From: Actinomycetota bacterium | GTDB lineage: Bacteria; Actinomycetota; Acidimicrobiia; Acidimicrobiales; Ilumatobacteraceae | Assembly: GCA_009726095.1 (NCBI GenBank) | Contig: WLMZ01000004.1 | Location: forward strand, 1 to 64,000 | Length of the DNA stretch: 64,000 nt | Direction: 5' to 3' | Shown here: positions 28,343-39,264 of the stretch, piece after piece | How the letters are laid out: each line of letters opens with the position of its first letter | How positions within the stretch are numbered: position 1 is the stretch's first letter | Notes under the pieces: generated by a model | Databases searched by the model: none | What the model was told of the DNA's origin: nothing | The model's input: the letters and a program-made list of their open reading frames with translations, nothing else | Program-made: the position numbers and the translations under genes

Positions 28343-28948
28343 TCACGCCTCTCCGGCGCGGTCGGCAAGTGCCGCCAACAGGGCGCGGAACGCTCGGCCC
28401 CGGTGCGAGATCTCGTTCTTCTCGGACTCACTCATCTGGCTGAAGGTGCGGCCGTCGCCTTCGGCCGGAATGAAGATGGAGTCGTACCCGAAGCCGCGCT
28501 CGCCGAGTTCGGTGGTGGCGATGCCGCCTTCGCACACACCCTCGACGGCGAGCTCGCGTCCGTCCGGCCACACCACCATGGCCACCGTCTTGAAGCGCGC
28601 GGTGCGATGGGGCGGCACCACGTCGCGCAGCACGTCGAGCATCTTGGCCCGGTTGTCGGCATAGCTGCAGCCGATGCCGGCGAACATCGCCGTGGACACC
28701 CCTGGTTCGCCGCCGAGCGCATCAACCTCCAGCCCGGTGTCGTCGCTGATGGCGGCACAACCCGTGGCGACACAGAGCGCTGCGGCCTTCAAACGAGCGT
28801 TGCCGACAAGCGTGTCGGCATCCTCGACCACCTCGGGTACGTGCGCCGGACGCGGCACCAGTTCGACGAGCCCGGCGAGTACGGACGCGATCTCGGCCAC
28901 CTTGTCGGGGTTGGCCGACGCGCACACGAACCGTTCCATCGTGGTCAT
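28343..28948 (-). CDS. rdgB: RdgB/HAM1 family non-canonical purine NTP pyrophosphatase
   Basis: FVCASANPDKVAEIASVL, DDTGLEVDALGGEPGV, GYDSIFIPAEGDGRTFSQMSESEKNEISHRGRA. Confidence 0.93.
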   Translation of the reverse strand: MTTMERFVCASANPDKVAEIASVLAGLVELVPRPAHVPEVVEDADTLVGNARLKAAALCVATGCAAISDDTGLEVDALGGEPGVSTAMFAGIGCSYADNRAKMLDVLRDVVPPHRTARFKTVAMVVWPDGRELAVEGVCEGGIATTELGERGFGYDSIFIPAEGDGRTFSQMSESEKNEISHRGRAFRALLAALADRAGEA

Positions 28949-28967
28949 TCCCGACTGTGATCCGGGC

Positions 28968-29744
28968 CTAGCGGCCCAGCGAACGCGGCGATGGCGGCGA
29001 TGCGATCATCTCCATCTGCAGGCCGATGATCTCGGCCAGACCGTCACCGGCGAGGCCGAGCAACGCGTCCAGCTCGCTGCGGCTGAACGGCGCACCCTCG
29101 GCGGTGCCCTGCACCTCGACGAACTGCGGCTCGGCCGGCTGGCCACCGATGTTGGCGATGCGCTGCAACATGACCACGTTCATGTCCACCTCGGCACGGC
29201 TGTCCTCGATGTAGGGCAGGTCGAGCACCGGAACCCCATTGACCACGCCAACGCTGATGGCCCCGCAGTACGAATGCAACGGCTGTGCGCTGATGGCCTT
29301 GTTCTGTACCAGGCGGGTGAGCGCATCGTGCAGGGCCAGATAGCCACCGCAGATGCTGGCGGTACGCGTGCCGCCGTCGGCCTGTAGGACGTCGCAGTCG
29401 ACCACGACCTGTCGTTCGCCGAGCAGGCGCATGTCGCAGGCCGCACGCAGCGAGCGGCCGATGAGTCGCTGGATCTCGACCGTGCGCCCGCTCTGCTTGC
29501 CCTTGGCAGCCTCACGGTCGACGCGCTCGGGCGACGACCCGGGCAGCATGGAGTACTCGGCGGTGACCCAACCCTTGCCCTTGCCCTTCATCCAACGCGG
29601 CACGTCCTCGTCGATGCTGGCGGTGCACAGCACGCGGGTGCGCCCGAAGCTGACCAGCACGCTGCCGGCCGCCATGTCGGTGTAGTCGCGCTCGAAGGTG
29701 ATCGGGCGGAGTTCGTTCGGTTGGCGGCCATCGGGACGGGCCAT
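28968..29744 (-). CDS. rph: ribonuclease PH
   Basis: [72 protein letters not shown]. Confidence 0.95.
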   Translation of the reverse strand: MARPDGRQPNELRPITFERDYTDMAAGSVLVSFGRTRVLCTASIDEDVPRWMKGKGKGWVTAEYSMLPGSSPERVDREAAKGKQSGRTVEIQRLIGRSLRAACDMRLLGERQVVVDCDVLQADGGTRTASICGGYLALHDALTRLVQNKAISAQPLHSYCGAISVGVVNGVPVLDLPYIEDSRAEVDMNVVMLQRIANIGGQPAEPQFVEVQGTAEGAPFSRSELDALLGLAGDGLAEIIGLQMEMIASPPSPRSLGR

Positions 29745-29782
29745 GAGGGCTCCTTGGTGGGGATTGCGGATCGATACGCAGA

Positions 29783-30619
29783 TCAGTGCGAGACGATAGG
29801 GGCATCTGTAGCGGTAACGGGCGGTTCCCACGAACCGGCATGGGCCAGCTCGGGTCCGAGGAGACGGCGGCCGAGATCGGCGAACCAGCCGATGTCGCCG
29901 CTGGAGAGGAACCGGTGCACCGCAGGACGTGTCGATGACAAGCGCAACAGACCGGCCTCGCGCAGCTGTGCGCTGGCAGCGAACGCTGTCTCATCGGCGC
30001 TACTGACCAGCGTGACCGCTGGGCCCATCGCCTGGCCGATGACGCGCGCCAGATACGGGTAGTGGGTGCACCCGAGCAGCAGCGTGTCGACACCGGCCGC
30101 CTTGACCGGGGCCAACAGGCGATCGGCCAGGATGGCGATCTCGTCGCCACTGGTCTGCCCGCGTTCCACGAACTCGACGAACCCGGGACATGCAGCAGCA
30201 GTGAGCACCACGGCCACGCCGGTATGCGCAACCGCCCGGTCGTAGGCGCCTGACATCACGGTGCCGACGGTTCCGATGACACCGACGCGACCAGTGCGCG
30301 TTGCGGCCACCAACGCACGGGCACCCGGTTCGATGACGCCGATCACCGGCACCGGCAACTCATCGACGAGCTCGTCGAGTGCTGCCGCGGCCGCTGTGTT
30401 GCAGGCCACCACGATGGCCTTGGCGTCATGGTCGTTCACCAGGCTCCACGCCAGTTGACGGGCGAACTCGCGCACCTCGGCCTGGGGCCGCGAACCGTAC
30501 GGGTAGCGGCCGGTGTCTCCGATGTAGACGAGGTCCTCGTCGGGCAGCAGATCGATGAGCGCACGCGCAACGGTGAGCCCACCAAACCCCGAGTCGAACA
30601 TGCCAATGGGACGATCCAT
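29783..30619 (-). CDS. murI: glutamate racemase
   Basis: [46 protein letters not shown]. Confidence 0.95.
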   Translation of the reverse strand: MDRPIGMFDSGFGGLTVARALIDLLPDEDLVYIGDTGRYPYGSRPQAEVREFARQLAWSLVNDHDAKAIVVACNTAAAAALDELVDELPVPVIGVIEPGARALVAATRTGRVGVIGTVGTVMSGAYDRAVAHTGVAVVLTAAACPGFVEFVERGQTSGDEIAILADRLLAPVKAAGVDTLLLGCTHYPYLARVIGQAMGPAVTLVSSADETAFAASAQLREAGLLRLSSTRPAVHRFLSSGDIGWFADLGRRLLGPELAHAGSWEPPVTATDAPIVSH

Positions 30620-30684
30620 AACCGTGGATCAGGTTACGCGGGATTGACTCACGCCGTGCGGCAAGCGCATAACCTCATGTCCCT

Positions 30685-31515
30685 GTGCTGACCGCCACCC
30701 TGCTCGCCCTCTCCGCAGCAGTCCTGCACGCTGGTTGGAATCTGGCAGTCAAGCAGTCGCCCCACGAACGCTTCGTCGCTCTGTGGGCACAGTTTCTGTT
30801 CGGCGGCGTCTTCGCCCTGTTCGGGTTGGCCATCAGCGGCGGCATGGCTGCCAACGGATGGACATGGGCCGTGCTCTCCGGCCTGGTACACCTGCCGTAC
30901 CTACTGCTGCTCGCCCGGGCCTACAACCACGGCGACTTCTCGCAGGTGTACCCGATTGCCCGCGGTGGCGGTGCGCTGCTCGCCGCAATCGGCGGCATCG
31001 TGTTGTTGCACGACCCGGTACGGGCATGGAGCATCGTTGCGATCGTCACCATCGCGCTCGGTCTCAGCCTGTTGGCCGGCACGTGGAAGGGGCCGGCCGT
31101 ACTGACCGCAGTGGGCGTGGCGTTGACGATCTGCGCCTACACGCTGCTGGACAGCAAGGGCTCGCGCAGCACCGACAAGCTCGGGTACGCGTTCGCGACG
31201 GGCATCATGACCGCTGTCACCAGCTCGGCCTACGGTGTCGCAACGCGACGCACCGCAGCGTTGCGTGCCGTCCTGCGCACCGATTGGCGCCGCTTCGCGC
31301 TGGCCGGGTTCGCGTCGCTGCTCACCTACACGCTGGTGTTGATCGCCGTGCGGTATGCATCGGTTGGCTATGTGGCCGCCCTCCGCGAATCAAGTGTGGT
31401 GCTGGCTGCGCTGATCGGCTGGCGGTACCTCGGCGAGGGCAACGCCCGGCGACGACTCAGCGCAAGTGGTGTCGTGCTGTGCGGCCTGATGATGCTGGTG
31501 ACGCTCGGCCGTTAG
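30685..31515 (+). CDS. EamA/DMT family transporter
   Basis: 276 aa, about 10 TM; GTG start. Confidence 0.8.
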   Translation: MLTATLLALSAAVLHAGWNLAVKQSPHERFVALWAQFLFGGVFALFGLAISGGMAANGWTWAVLSGLVHLPYLLLLARAYNHGDFSQVYPIARGGGALLAAIGGIVLLHDPVRAWSIVAIVTIALGLSLLAGTWKGPAVLTAVGVALTICAYTLLDSKGSRSTDKLGYAFATGIMTAVTSSAYGVATRRTAALRAVLRTDWRRFALAGFASLLTYTLVLIAVRYASVGYVAALRESSVVLAALIGWRYLGEGNARRRLSASGVVLCGLMMLVTLGR

Positions 31516-31535
31516 CGGCCGGGGCGCAGCTGGCG

Positions 31536-32489
31536 TCAGCGCGGCAACGACGAGATCGAGGCGCGGGCGTGCTCGATGTCGTGCTTCAGCTGAAACACCA
31601 AGGCATCGATGCCATCGAACTTGCGCTCGCTGCGAAGGAAATGAGTGAAGCGAACTCGTGCGGTCTCGCCGTAGAGATCCCCGTTGAAGTCGAGCAGATG
31701 CGCCTCGAGCAGCGAGTGGTCGGCGTGCTCGTAGAAGGTGGGGCGCCGACCAAGGTTGATCGCGCACGGGTGGACGTCGCCGTTGGGGCGCTCGTACCAT
31801 CCGGCATACACGCCGTCGGCAGGCATGCAGATCTGGTTCGACACCTCGACGTTGGCCGTCGGGAAGCCGAGCTGGCGACCGCGTTGGTCTCCCTTCACCA
31901 CTGAGCCACGCACCTCGTAGGCGTGGCCGAGCATCTCACCGGCCATCTCTACCAGCCCACCGGCCAGAGCGCGCCGGATGGCGGTCGAGCTGATCGGCTC
32001 GTCGACACCATCGGAGCGCGGCACCAGTTCGCGCGGGAACACGTCGAAGTCATGTATCAGGCCGAGCTCACGCAACAACGCCACGTTGCCGGAGCGCTGC
32101 CGGCCGAAGTGAAAGTCGGCGCCCACCACCACGGTACGCGTGGCCAGGCACTGCACCAGAACCCGCTCGACGAAGTCAGTAGCGCTCTCGAACGACTGCC
32201 GCTCGTCGAAACGCACCAGCACCGTGGCATCGACGCCGGTCAGCGCCAGGAGCTCGAGTTTCTGATCGAGATCGGTGAGCAGCTTCGGGGCAGATTCGGG
32301 CCGCACGATGCTGGCCGGATGACGATCGAAGGTGACCACGACCGAGCGGCAACTCAGCTGTTCGGCCAGTTGCTTCACCTCGCCGATGACCGCCCGATGG
32401 CCGCGGTGCACCCCGTCGTAGGCGCCAATGGTGATGACAGAACGCTGGTCGGCCCACGGTCGCTGCGTGAGATCGGTGATCACTTGCAC
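31536..32489 (-). CDS. ribF: bifunctional riboflavin kinase/FAD synthetase
   Basis: ITIGAYDGVHRGHRAVIGEV; GADFHFGRQRSGNVALLRE; GRQLGFPTANVEV; EAHLLDFNGDLYGE. Confidence 0.95.
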   Translation of the reverse strand: MQVITDLTQRPWADQRSVITIGAYDGVHRGHRAVIGEVKQLAEQLSCRSVVVTFDRHPASIVRPESAPKLLTDLDQKLELLALTGVDATVLVRFDERQSFESATDFVERVLVQCLATRTVVVGADFHFGRQRSGNVALLRELGLIHDFDVFPRELVPRSDGVDEPISSTAIRRALAGGLVEMAGEMLGHAYEVRGSVVKGDQRGRQLGFPTANVEVSNQICMPADGVYAGWYERPNGDVHPCAINLGRRPTFYEHADHSLLEAHLLDFNGDLYGETARVRFTHFLRSERKFDGIDALVFQLKHDIEHARASISSLPR

Positions 32490-32500
32490 GTCAACCGACG

Positions 32501-33391
32501 CTAGCGGGGTTGGTCGGTCTCAGCACCAATCAGCACCACGACGGGCTTGGCCTCGGCGCCGTGGAATCGCTCGTACACGGCAAGGAGATCGCCGCTTTCA
32601 GCGAACACCGCCCACGGTCCCTCGCCGGACCACGCAGGTAACACGCGTCCGTTGGCGATGAGATCACTGGTGGTCTGGTCCACCGTCACGCGAGGCAGGT
32701 GCTGGACCGCCGTGGACACCGGCAGCAGGGTGGCCTGGTCGGGCGGTTGGGCCTGCTCGAGTGTGAACTCACCCACCCGGGTCCGGCGCAGGTTGCGCAG
32801 GTGGGCCCCACCTCCGAGCAGCCGCCCGAGGTCGTCGGCGAGCGTTCGGATGTAGGTGCCCGACGTGCACTCCACGGTGGCCCGCAACACCATCGGGTCG
32901 TCGGTGGCCTCCAGATCGAAGCGACTCACCGTGACCGGGCGCGGGGCCCGTTCCACCTCGATGCCCTCGCGTGCCAACTCATGCAGGCGGCGGCCGTCGA
33001 TCTTCAACGCCGACACCATCGGCGGCACCTGCAAGATGTCGCCCGTGAGGTGCTCGGCGGCCACGTGGCGCGCCTGCTCGATGGTGACATCGCCCATGTC
33101 GAACGTGCCGGTCACGGCGCCCGCTGCATCGAGCGTGGAGGTGGACGAACCCAACACGATCTCACCGACGTAGGTCTTGTCGCACCCGCTGAGGAAGCGC
33201 ATGAGGCGCGTGGCGTTACCCACGGCGACCACCAACACGCCGGTGGCATCGGGGTCGAGGGTGCCGGCATGGCCGATGCGCCGTTCGCCGAAGTGCCGGC
33301 GCAGTTGGTTCACCACGTCGTGGCTGGTGACGCCGCTCGGTTTGTCGATCACCGTCATGCCATGGACGGTGGGTGGCCTACGCCTGGCCAT
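32501..33391 (-). CDS. truB: tRNA pseudouridine synthase B
   Basis: VIDKPSGVTSHDVVNQLRR; RIGHAGTLDPDATGVLVVAVGNATRL; CTSGTYIRTLADDLG. Confidence 0.95.
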   Translation of the reverse strand: MARRRPPTVHGMTVIDKPSGVTSHDVVNQLRRHFGERRIGHAGTLDPDATGVLVVAVGNATRLMRFLSGCDKTYVGEIVLGSSTSTLDAAGAVTGTFDMGDVTIEQARHVAAEHLTGDILQVPPMVSALKIDGRRLHELAREGIEVERAPRPVTVSRFDLEATDDPMVLRATVECTSGTYIRTLADDLGRLLGGGAHLRNLRRTRVGEFTLEQAQPPDQATLLPVSTAVQHLPRVTVDQTTSDLIANGRVLPAWSGEGPWAVFAESGDLLAVYERFHGAEAKPVVVLIGAETDQPR

Positions 33392-33818
33392 CTACATCTG
33401 CGTCGGCATCGGCATCGGCATCGGCATCGGGACGAGCTGGACTCGGGTTGTCCCGCAGGATGCGCTCGATCCGCTCGGCGGCGCGGATGACCTCGTCGGG
33501 GCGGAAGTCCAGAATCGGTGTCTTCTTCGACCTGATCTGACGGGCCACGGCGCTCTGCAGGCGCACCCGGTGTCGGGCGAGCGCCTCGAGGATGCCCGCA
33601 TCACCATCCTCGCCGCGCAGCGAATCGAAGAACACAATGGCCCTGTTCATCTCGGCGTCGACATCGATCGAGGTGATGGTCACCAGATCCAGCTGGTCGT
33701 CATCGATCTCGGTGAGCGACTCGGCGATGACCTGGCGCAGCGACTGGTTGAGCCGTGCCTCGCGCGGATAGCGGTGCTGGCTCGGCGCACTGGCCCGTTT
33801 GCGAGTTGGCTTGCTCAT
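33378..33818 (-). CDS. rbfA: ribosome-binding factor A
   Basis: LNQSLRQVIAESLTEIDDDQLDLVTITSIDVDAEMNRAIVFF; acidic (DA)n tail. Confidence 0.9.
   Translation of the reverse strand: MSKPTRKRASAPSQHRYPREARLNQSLRQVIAESLTEIDDDQLDLVTITSIDVDAEMNRAIVFFDSLRGEDGDAGILEALARHRVRLQSAVARQIRSKKTPILDFRPDEVIRAAERIERILRDNPSPARPDADADADADADVDGQA
33405..33428 (+). repeat. (GGCATC)4 hexanucleotide repeat in the rbfA 3' end
   Basis: Four consecutive GGCATC units, encoding the Asp-Ala tail on the minus strand. Confidence 0.9.
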
Positions 33819-33909
33819 GACTCTTCACGTCCGTTCAACATTCGACTGCGGCTGTGAGCCTACCGGCACCCGCCCACACGGTCCCGGGGGTTTCGCGGGC
33901 GAGTCCAGT

Positions 33910-34548
33910 TCAGGTGAAGTCGATCGACCCGCGGTTCGAACGCTTCAGTTCGGCCATCCCCGATGTCGTGGCCAGGACCTGGATCGCGTCCCACAGTTTC
34001 AGCGCGTGATCGCCGCGCGGGATCTTCGCGATCACGGGGCCGAAGAAGCTGGCCTCGTTGTCTGCTCCCGGGTGGAAGGTGATGATTGGCGTGCCGACGT
34101 CTCTGCCCGTGCGCTCGAAGGCCAATTCGGTGTCGGCACGGATGTACGCGTCGTGCACTTCGTCGTGCACCGCCGAGGCGAGCAACGGATCGCAGTCGGC
34201 GCGGCCGAGCATCTCGGTCATGAAGGCGAGCGGGTCGTCCTGCATTTCCACGCGCCGCTGGTCGAGGTGGAAGGCGGTTCCGATGGCCGTATACAAACGG
34301 CCGACGGCCGCATTGTCGTGTTGCAGACGAACTGCGTCGGCGGTGCGTAGCGACATCATCCCGGCCATGTGACCCGCCCGATAGGCGGGCGTGTACCAAT
34401 CAGACGTGCGGTCCTCGTTCACGACGGCAAGGGCGATGAAACGCCATTCGACGTCGTAGTCGCGCAACTGCTGCACTTCTGCGACCCAGCGCGACGTGAT
34501 CCATGCCCATGGACACACCGGATCGAAGAAGAATTCGAGATCAGCCAT
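33910..34548 (-). CDS. DsbA-family protein, mycothiol-dependent nitroreductase-like
   Basis: MADLEFFFDPVCPWAWITSRWVAEVQQLRDYDVEWRFIALAVVNEDR; thioredoxin-like start with DPVCPWAW. Confidence 0.8.
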   Translation of the reverse strand: MADLEFFFDPVCPWAWITSRWVAEVQQLRDYDVEWRFIALAVVNEDRTSDWYTPAYRAGHMAGMMSLRTADAVRLQHDNAAVGRLYTAIGTAFHLDQRRVEMQDDPLAFMTEMLGRADCDPLLASAVHDEVHDAYIRADTELAFERTGRDVGTPIITFHPGADNEASFFGPVIAKIPRGDHALKLWDAIQVLATTSGMAELKRSNRGSIDFT

Positions 34549-34611
34549 GAGCTGAACGCTACAAGCCGCTCTGCGCGACCCCTCCGGTTGTGACCCGTTG
34601 CACGCCTTGGA

Positions 34612-37600
34612 TTACGAGCGCGGGATCTCGCGCTCTTCGAAGGTCTCGATGAGGTCGCCCGGCTTGAGGTCCTGGAAGTCGCTCAGGCCGATACCGCATT
34701 CGAAGCCCTCGCGGACCTCGCGTGCATCTTCCTTGAAGCGCTTGAGCGAGGTGATGCTGCCCTTCCAGATGATGACGCCATCGCGGAGGAAGCGCACCTT
34801 GCTGCCACGTGTGATCGAACCCGACCGCACTTGGCAACCGGCGATGCCACCGATGCGGGGCACTCGGAAGACCTCGCGGACCTCGGCTTCGCCGGTGACC
34901 ACTTCTTCGAACTCGGGCGCCAACATACCCACCATCGCCCGCTCGATGTCCTCGAGCAGCTTGTAGATGATTTCGTAGGTGCGGATCTCGACGTGCTCGC
35001 TGGCGGCGAGATCGCGTGCCTTGCGGTCGGGGCGCACGTTGAAGCCGATGAGCGTCGCGTTCGTGGCAGCAGCCAGGGTGATGTCGTTCTCGGTGATGCC
35101 ACCGACGGCACGGTGCACGAAGGCCAACTTCACGGTCTCGCGTTCGAGGCGGCGCAAGCTCTCGGTGACGGCTTCGAGCGAGCCGTGCACGTCGGCCTTC
35201 AGCACCAGGTTCAGGGTGGCGACCTCGCCGGCCTGGATCTGGCTGAAGATGTCCTCGAGCTTCACACCACGCTGCACGCGAGCATCGCCGCGCTGGCTGG
35301 TGAGGCGCGACCGCTGCTCGCGGGCCTCGCCCACGAGACGTGCCGTCTTTTCGTTGGCAGCCGCACGGAACTCGTCGCCCGCATTGGGCACCGACGACAG
35401 ACCGAGCACCTGCACAGGGGTGGACGGGCCGGCCTCTTTGACCTGCTCGCCACGATCGTTGATGATGGCGCGGACCTTGCCCCATGCAGCACCGGCCACG
35501 ATGGGGTCGCCCACCTTGAGCGTGCCCTTGTCGACCAGGATCGTGGCAACAGGGCCACGGCCGGTGTCGAGGTTGGCTTCCAGCACGATGCCCTTGGCCC
35601 GACCCGTGGGGTTGGCCGTGAGCTCTTCCATCTCTGCCACAGCATGCAGCTGCTCGAGCAGATCGTCGACACCGAGGTTCTGGCTGGCGGACATCTCGAC
35701 CACGATGGTGTCGCCGCCCCAAGACTCGGGGACGAGCTGGTGCTCGGCGAGTTGGGCGAGCACCCGCTGAGGATCGGCGTTGTCCTTGTCGATCTTGTTC
35801 AACGCCACCACGATCGGCACATCGGCCGCCTTGGCATGGTTGATGGCCTCGATCGTCTGGGGCATCACGCCGTCGTCGGCAGCAACCATGAGCACCACGA
35901 TGTCGGTGACCTGTGCGCCGCGGGCACGCATCTTGGAAAAGGCAGCGTGACCCGGGGTGTCGATGAAGGTGACCTCATGGCCACCATCGGTCATGACCTT
36001 GTAGGCGCCGATGTGCTGGGTGATGCCGCCGGCCTCGCCGGACACCACGTTGGCATGGCGGATCTTGTCGAGCAATGTGGTCTTGCCATGATCGACGTGA
36101 CCCATGACGGTCACGACTGGGGCGCGAGTCGCCTGCAGCGTCTCGTCGTCGTCGTCGCTGTCGTCGAACATTGCCTGGAGTTCCATTTCCTCCTGCTGGC
36201 CGGCTTCGACCAACAGCAGATCGGCCCCGACCTCGAGCGCGAACAGTTCCATCTGCTCGTCGGCCAGGGTCATCGTGGCGGTGATCATCTCACCGTTGTT
36301 GAGCAGGAAACGGATGACGTCGGCAGCGGTGCGGTTCAGCTTGGGAGCGAACTCCTGGGCCGACACGCCACGCTCGATGACGATGGTGCCATCAGGGACC
36401 GGGGCATCGCTGGACGTGTAGCTGCCCGACAACTGCGGCTGCAGCTCGTTGAAGTCACGACGACGACGACGGCTCTTGCTCTTGCGCGGGGCGCGACGCT
36501 GGCCACTGGGACGGGGACCACCGGCACCACCGGGGGGACCACCCGACGGGGCGCCACCGGGACCACCGGGGCGGGCGCCACCGGGACCACCCGTGCGTGG
36601 CGCGAAGCCACCACCGGGACGGGGACCACCAGGACCACCGGGACCACCGGTACGCGGCGCGAAGCCACCACCGGGACGGGGACCACCAGGACCACCGGGG
36701 CCACCGGGACGGGCACCACTGGGACCACCGGGACGGGGCGAGAAGCTGGCCCCACCGGGGCGGGTGGCACCGGCACCGGGGCGGGCGCTACCGGGAGGCG
36801 GCGGGATGGGACGGCCCGAAGCCGACACGGGGCGGGCGACGCCGGGGGGCGGCGGAATGGGCCGACCCGACGTGGATGTGGGGCGAACCGGGGGCGGCCC
36901 GGCGGGCGGACGCGTGGGCGGCATGCCCTGTGATGGTGCGGCCGGCGACGGTGCGGTCGGCGGGCGTGACGGCTGCGGCACCTGTGGGGGCAACGGCCGC
37001 GCGGCGACAGCCGACGATGCGCGCGGGGCCTCGGTGGCGCGGCCACTCGAGATGACCCGGTGCTCGGGTTCCGTCGGCGCGGTCGGCGCTACGGGGGCCG
37101 GGCCAGCAGCAGGAGGCGTCTCGACGGCTGCTGGCGCTGCGGGCGCCTCGGCCGGTGCGGCGACTGCGGGCGGGGTCTCCACGACGGCCGGCGCGGCGAC
37201 TACGGGCGGTGCGGCGACTACGGGCGGTGCGGCGGCTGCGGGCGGGGTCTCCACGGCGGGAGCAGCCTCAGCAGCAACCTCACGTGGAGCAGCGGCTTTC
37301 TTGGCAACCGCCTTCTTCACAGGTTCGACAGCGGGCGCCTCGGCCTCCGACGCAGGGGCGCTGGGCGCCGGCGTTGCCGGGACAACGGCTGCAGAAGCAA
37401 CTGCTGCGGTGGCCGCTGTGGCGGGGGTTTCGGTGTCCTTGGCAGGGGCCGCAGACTTCTTCGCTGCGCCCTTCTTGACCGGCTTGGCCTCGTCGGGCTG
37501 ATCGGCCCGGGTGAGGCCATCGCGCTCGGCACGGCGCCGAATACGGTCAGCCTGCTGCTCGATGATGGTGGAGGAATGGCTTTTTGCTCCCACGCCCATG

Positions 37601-37680
37601 GCGTTGGAGAGATCCATAATCTCTGCGTTGGTCATCCCGAGCTCTTTGGCCAGCTCGTGCATCCGCATGTTCTTCGACAA
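34612..37680 (-). CDS. infB: translation initiation factor IF-2
   Basis: 1022 aa; [58 protein letters not shown]; low-complexity N-terminus. Confidence 0.97.
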   Translation of the reverse strand: MSKNMRMHELAKELGMTNAEIMDLSNAMGVGAKSHSSTIIEQQADRIRRRAERDGLTRADQPDEAKPVKKGAAKKSAAPAKDTETPATAATAAVASAAVVPATPAPSAPASEAEAPAVEPVKKAVAKKAAAPREVAAEAAPAVETPPAAAAPPVVAAPPVVAAPAVVETPPAVAAPAEAPAAPAAVETPPAAGPAPVAPTAPTEPEHRVISSGRATEAPRASSAVAARPLPPQVPQPSRPPTAPSPAAPSQGMPPTRPPAGPPPVRPTSTSGRPIPPPPGVARPVSASGRPIPPPPGSARPGAGATRPGGASFSPRPGGPSGARPGGPGGPGGPRPGGGFAPRTGGPGGPGGPRPGGGFAPRTGGPGGARPGGPGGAPSGGPPGGAGGPRPSGQRRAPRKSKSRRRRRDFNELQPQLSGSYTSSDAPVPDGTIVIERGVSAQEFAPKLNRTAADVIRFLLNNGEMITATMTLADEQMELFALEVGADLLLVEAGQQEEMELQAMFDDSDDDDETLQATRAPVVTVMGHVDHGKTTLLDKIRHANVVSGEAGGITQHIGAYKVMTDGGHEVTFIDTPGHAAFSKMRARGAQVTDIVVLMVAADDGVMPQTIEAINHAKAADVPIVVALNKIDKDNADPQRVLAQLAEHQLVPESWGGDTIVVEMSASQNLGVDDLLEQLHAVAEMEELTANPTGRAKGIVLEANLDTGRGPVATILVDKGTLKVGDPIVAGAAWGKVRAIINDRGEQVKEAGPSTPVQVLGLSSVPNAGDEFRAAANEKTARLVGEAREQRSRLTSQRGDARVQRGVKLEDIFSQIQAGEVATLNLVLKADVHGSLEAVTESLRRLERETVKLAFVHRAVGGITENDITLAAATNATLIGFNVRPDRKARDLAASEHVEIRTYEIIYKLLEDIERAMVGMLAPEFEEVVTGEAEVREVFRVPRIGGIAGCQVRSGSITRGSKVRFLRDGVIIWKGSITSLKRFKEDAREVREGFECGIGLSDFQDLKPGDLIETFEEREIPRS
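36599..36712 (-). repeat. 57-bp tandem duplication in infB (two near-identical copies)
   Basis: GGCGCGAAGCCACCACCGGGACGGGGACCACCAGGACCACCGGG... at 36599 and 36656; encodes [19 protein letters not shown]-type 19-aa units. Confidence 0.85.
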
Positions 37681-37736
37681 GACCAGTACAGCCTTTCGTG
37701 GTGTTGTGCTGAACCGACAGACCGGCCAGCAACTTG

Positions 37737-38027
37737 CTACTTACTCATGTTCGCCATCATCGCTTCGTCGGCGACTCGGAGAGATTCGAAACCTGTGGCT
37801 GCAACCGGACGTTTCCACGCCCGCTCGAACCCACGTCGTTTGATTGCTTGTTGCAGGCAGGTTGCCCCGTCTGCACACAACCAGGCCCCTCGACCCGCAG
37901 CCGTGCGGCTGACGACAGGCGTGCCGTCGGCCGTGAGTGCGTAGCGCACCAGCGCTGATTGGGGCCGCTTGGTGCGGCACCCGACGCAGGTGCGGAGGGG
38001 CTCAGTGGTGTCAACTGTCGGCGACAT
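37737..38027 (-). CDS. ylxR: YlxR (DUF448) family protein
   Basis: EPLRTCVGCRTKRPQSALVRYAL...AAGRGAWLCADGATCLQQAIKRRGFERAW; overlaps the nusA 3' end. Confidence 0.9.
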   Translation of the reverse strand: MSPTVDTTEPLRTCVGCRTKRPQSALVRYALTADGTPVVSRTAAGRGAWLCADGATCLQQAIKRRGFERAWKRPVAATGFESLRVADEAMMANMSK

Positions 38028-39264
38028 CACCCTCGGCCTCCGGGGTAGAGGGCGCTTCGGTGTCGGCCGGAGCAGTCGTATCGGTGGTATCGGTGGTATC
38101 GACGGTGTCGGTTGCACCGGCGATGTCGACGGATTCGGTGTTCTCAGGAGTCGCAAGAGCCTCGCCCTCACCCTGTTCCCATTCGTCAGCGCTGATGACC
38201 GTACCGTCAGCGTTGTGCCATTCCATCTTGCCGGTGGTGGCGTTTTCCACCCATTCACCTTCGGCGTAGTCCTCGATGTCGCCCTGATCCATGGGCTGGC
38301 TCTCGCCACGGATATCAATGCGCACGCCGGTGAGGCGGGCTGCGAGGCGGGCGTTCTGGCCCTCCTTGCCGATGGCGAGCGACAGCTGATGGTCGGGAAC
38401 GATGACATCGGCCTGGGTGCCGTCTTCGCTGACGATCACATGCGTGACCTTGGCGGGTGACAGTGCCTTGGCGATGAAGTCGGGGAAATCCTCGCTGAAC
38501 GGCACGATGTCGATCTTCTCGCCGCGCAGTTCGTTGACCACCATGCGCACGCGACCACCACGGGCGCCCACGCAGGCGCCGACGGGGTCGACGTTGGAGT
38601 CGTTGCTCCACACGGCAATCTTGGTGCGGTGACCTGGTTCACGGGCACAGGCCTTGATCTCGACGATGCCGTCGGCGATCTCGGGGACCTCGAGCTCGAA
38701 CAGGCGCTTGATCAGGCCCGGGTGAGTACGGCTGACCACGATCTGGGGGCCCTTGGCGGTCTTGCGGACCTCGACGATGTAGGCCTTGACTCGGCCGCCC
38801 GGCTCGGGGCGCTCGAACGGCACCTGCTCGGCCTGGGGCAGCAATGCCTCGACCCGACCGAGGTCGAGCAGGGTGTAGCGGCTGTCGGTCTGCTGGATGA
38901 TGCCCGTGACGATGTCGCCCTCGCGGTTCGCGTACTCCTCGAACTTGCGATCACGCTCGGCCTCACGGATGCGCTGGTTCATCACCTGGCGGAAGGTCTG
39001 CGCTGCAATGCGACCCAACTCACCGGCATCGGGCGTGTCGTCGCGCTCGTTGACCCAGTTGCCCTCGTCGTCGATGTCGTAGGCGATGAAGGTGATCTCC
39101 ATCGTGTCGGGGTTGATGCGCACATCTACCTCGGCAGCGGCACCTGGACGGCGCTTGTATGCCATTGCCAGCGCATCCACAAGCACCTGCAACAGGGCAT
39201 CAACGGTGATGCCCTTGTCAGCAGCAAGCATGCGTACGGCTTCGGCCATGTCGAGACCACTCAT
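38011..39264 (-). CDS. nusA: transcription termination/antitermination factor NusA
   Basis: SGLDMAEAVRMLAADKGITVDALLQVLVDALAMAYKRR; DPVGACVGARGGRVRMVVNELRGEKIDIV; acidic TD-rich C-tail. Confidence 0.96.
   Translation of the reverse strand: MSGLDMAEAVRMLAADKGITVDALLQVLVDALAMAYKRRPGAAAEVDVRINPDTMEITFIAYDIDDEGNWVNERDDTPDAGELGRIAAQTFRQVMNQRIREAERDRKFEEYANREGDIVTGIIQQTDSRYTLLDLGRVEALLPQAEQVPFERPEPGGRVKAYIVEVRKTAKGPQIVVSRTHPGLIKRLFELEVPEIADGIVEIKACAREPGHRTKIAVWSNDSNVDPVGACVGARGGRVRMVVNELRGEKIDIVPFSEDFPDFIAKALSPAKVTHVIVSEDGTQADVIVPDHQLSLAIGKEGQNARLAARLTGVRIDIRGESQPMDQGDIEDYAEGEWVENATTGKMEWHNADGTVISADEWEQGEGEALATPENTESVDIAGATDTVDTTDTTDTTAPADTEAPSTPEAEGDVADS

Noticed and set aside
33405-33428. (GGCATC)4 considered as a CRISPR/VNTR-like array
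   Set aside because: Simple coding hexamer repeat in the rbfA tail; no spacers.
34831-36933. 700-aa plus-strand ORF antisense to infB
   Set aside because: Shadow ORF from high GC codon bias; infB on the opposite strand is unambiguous.
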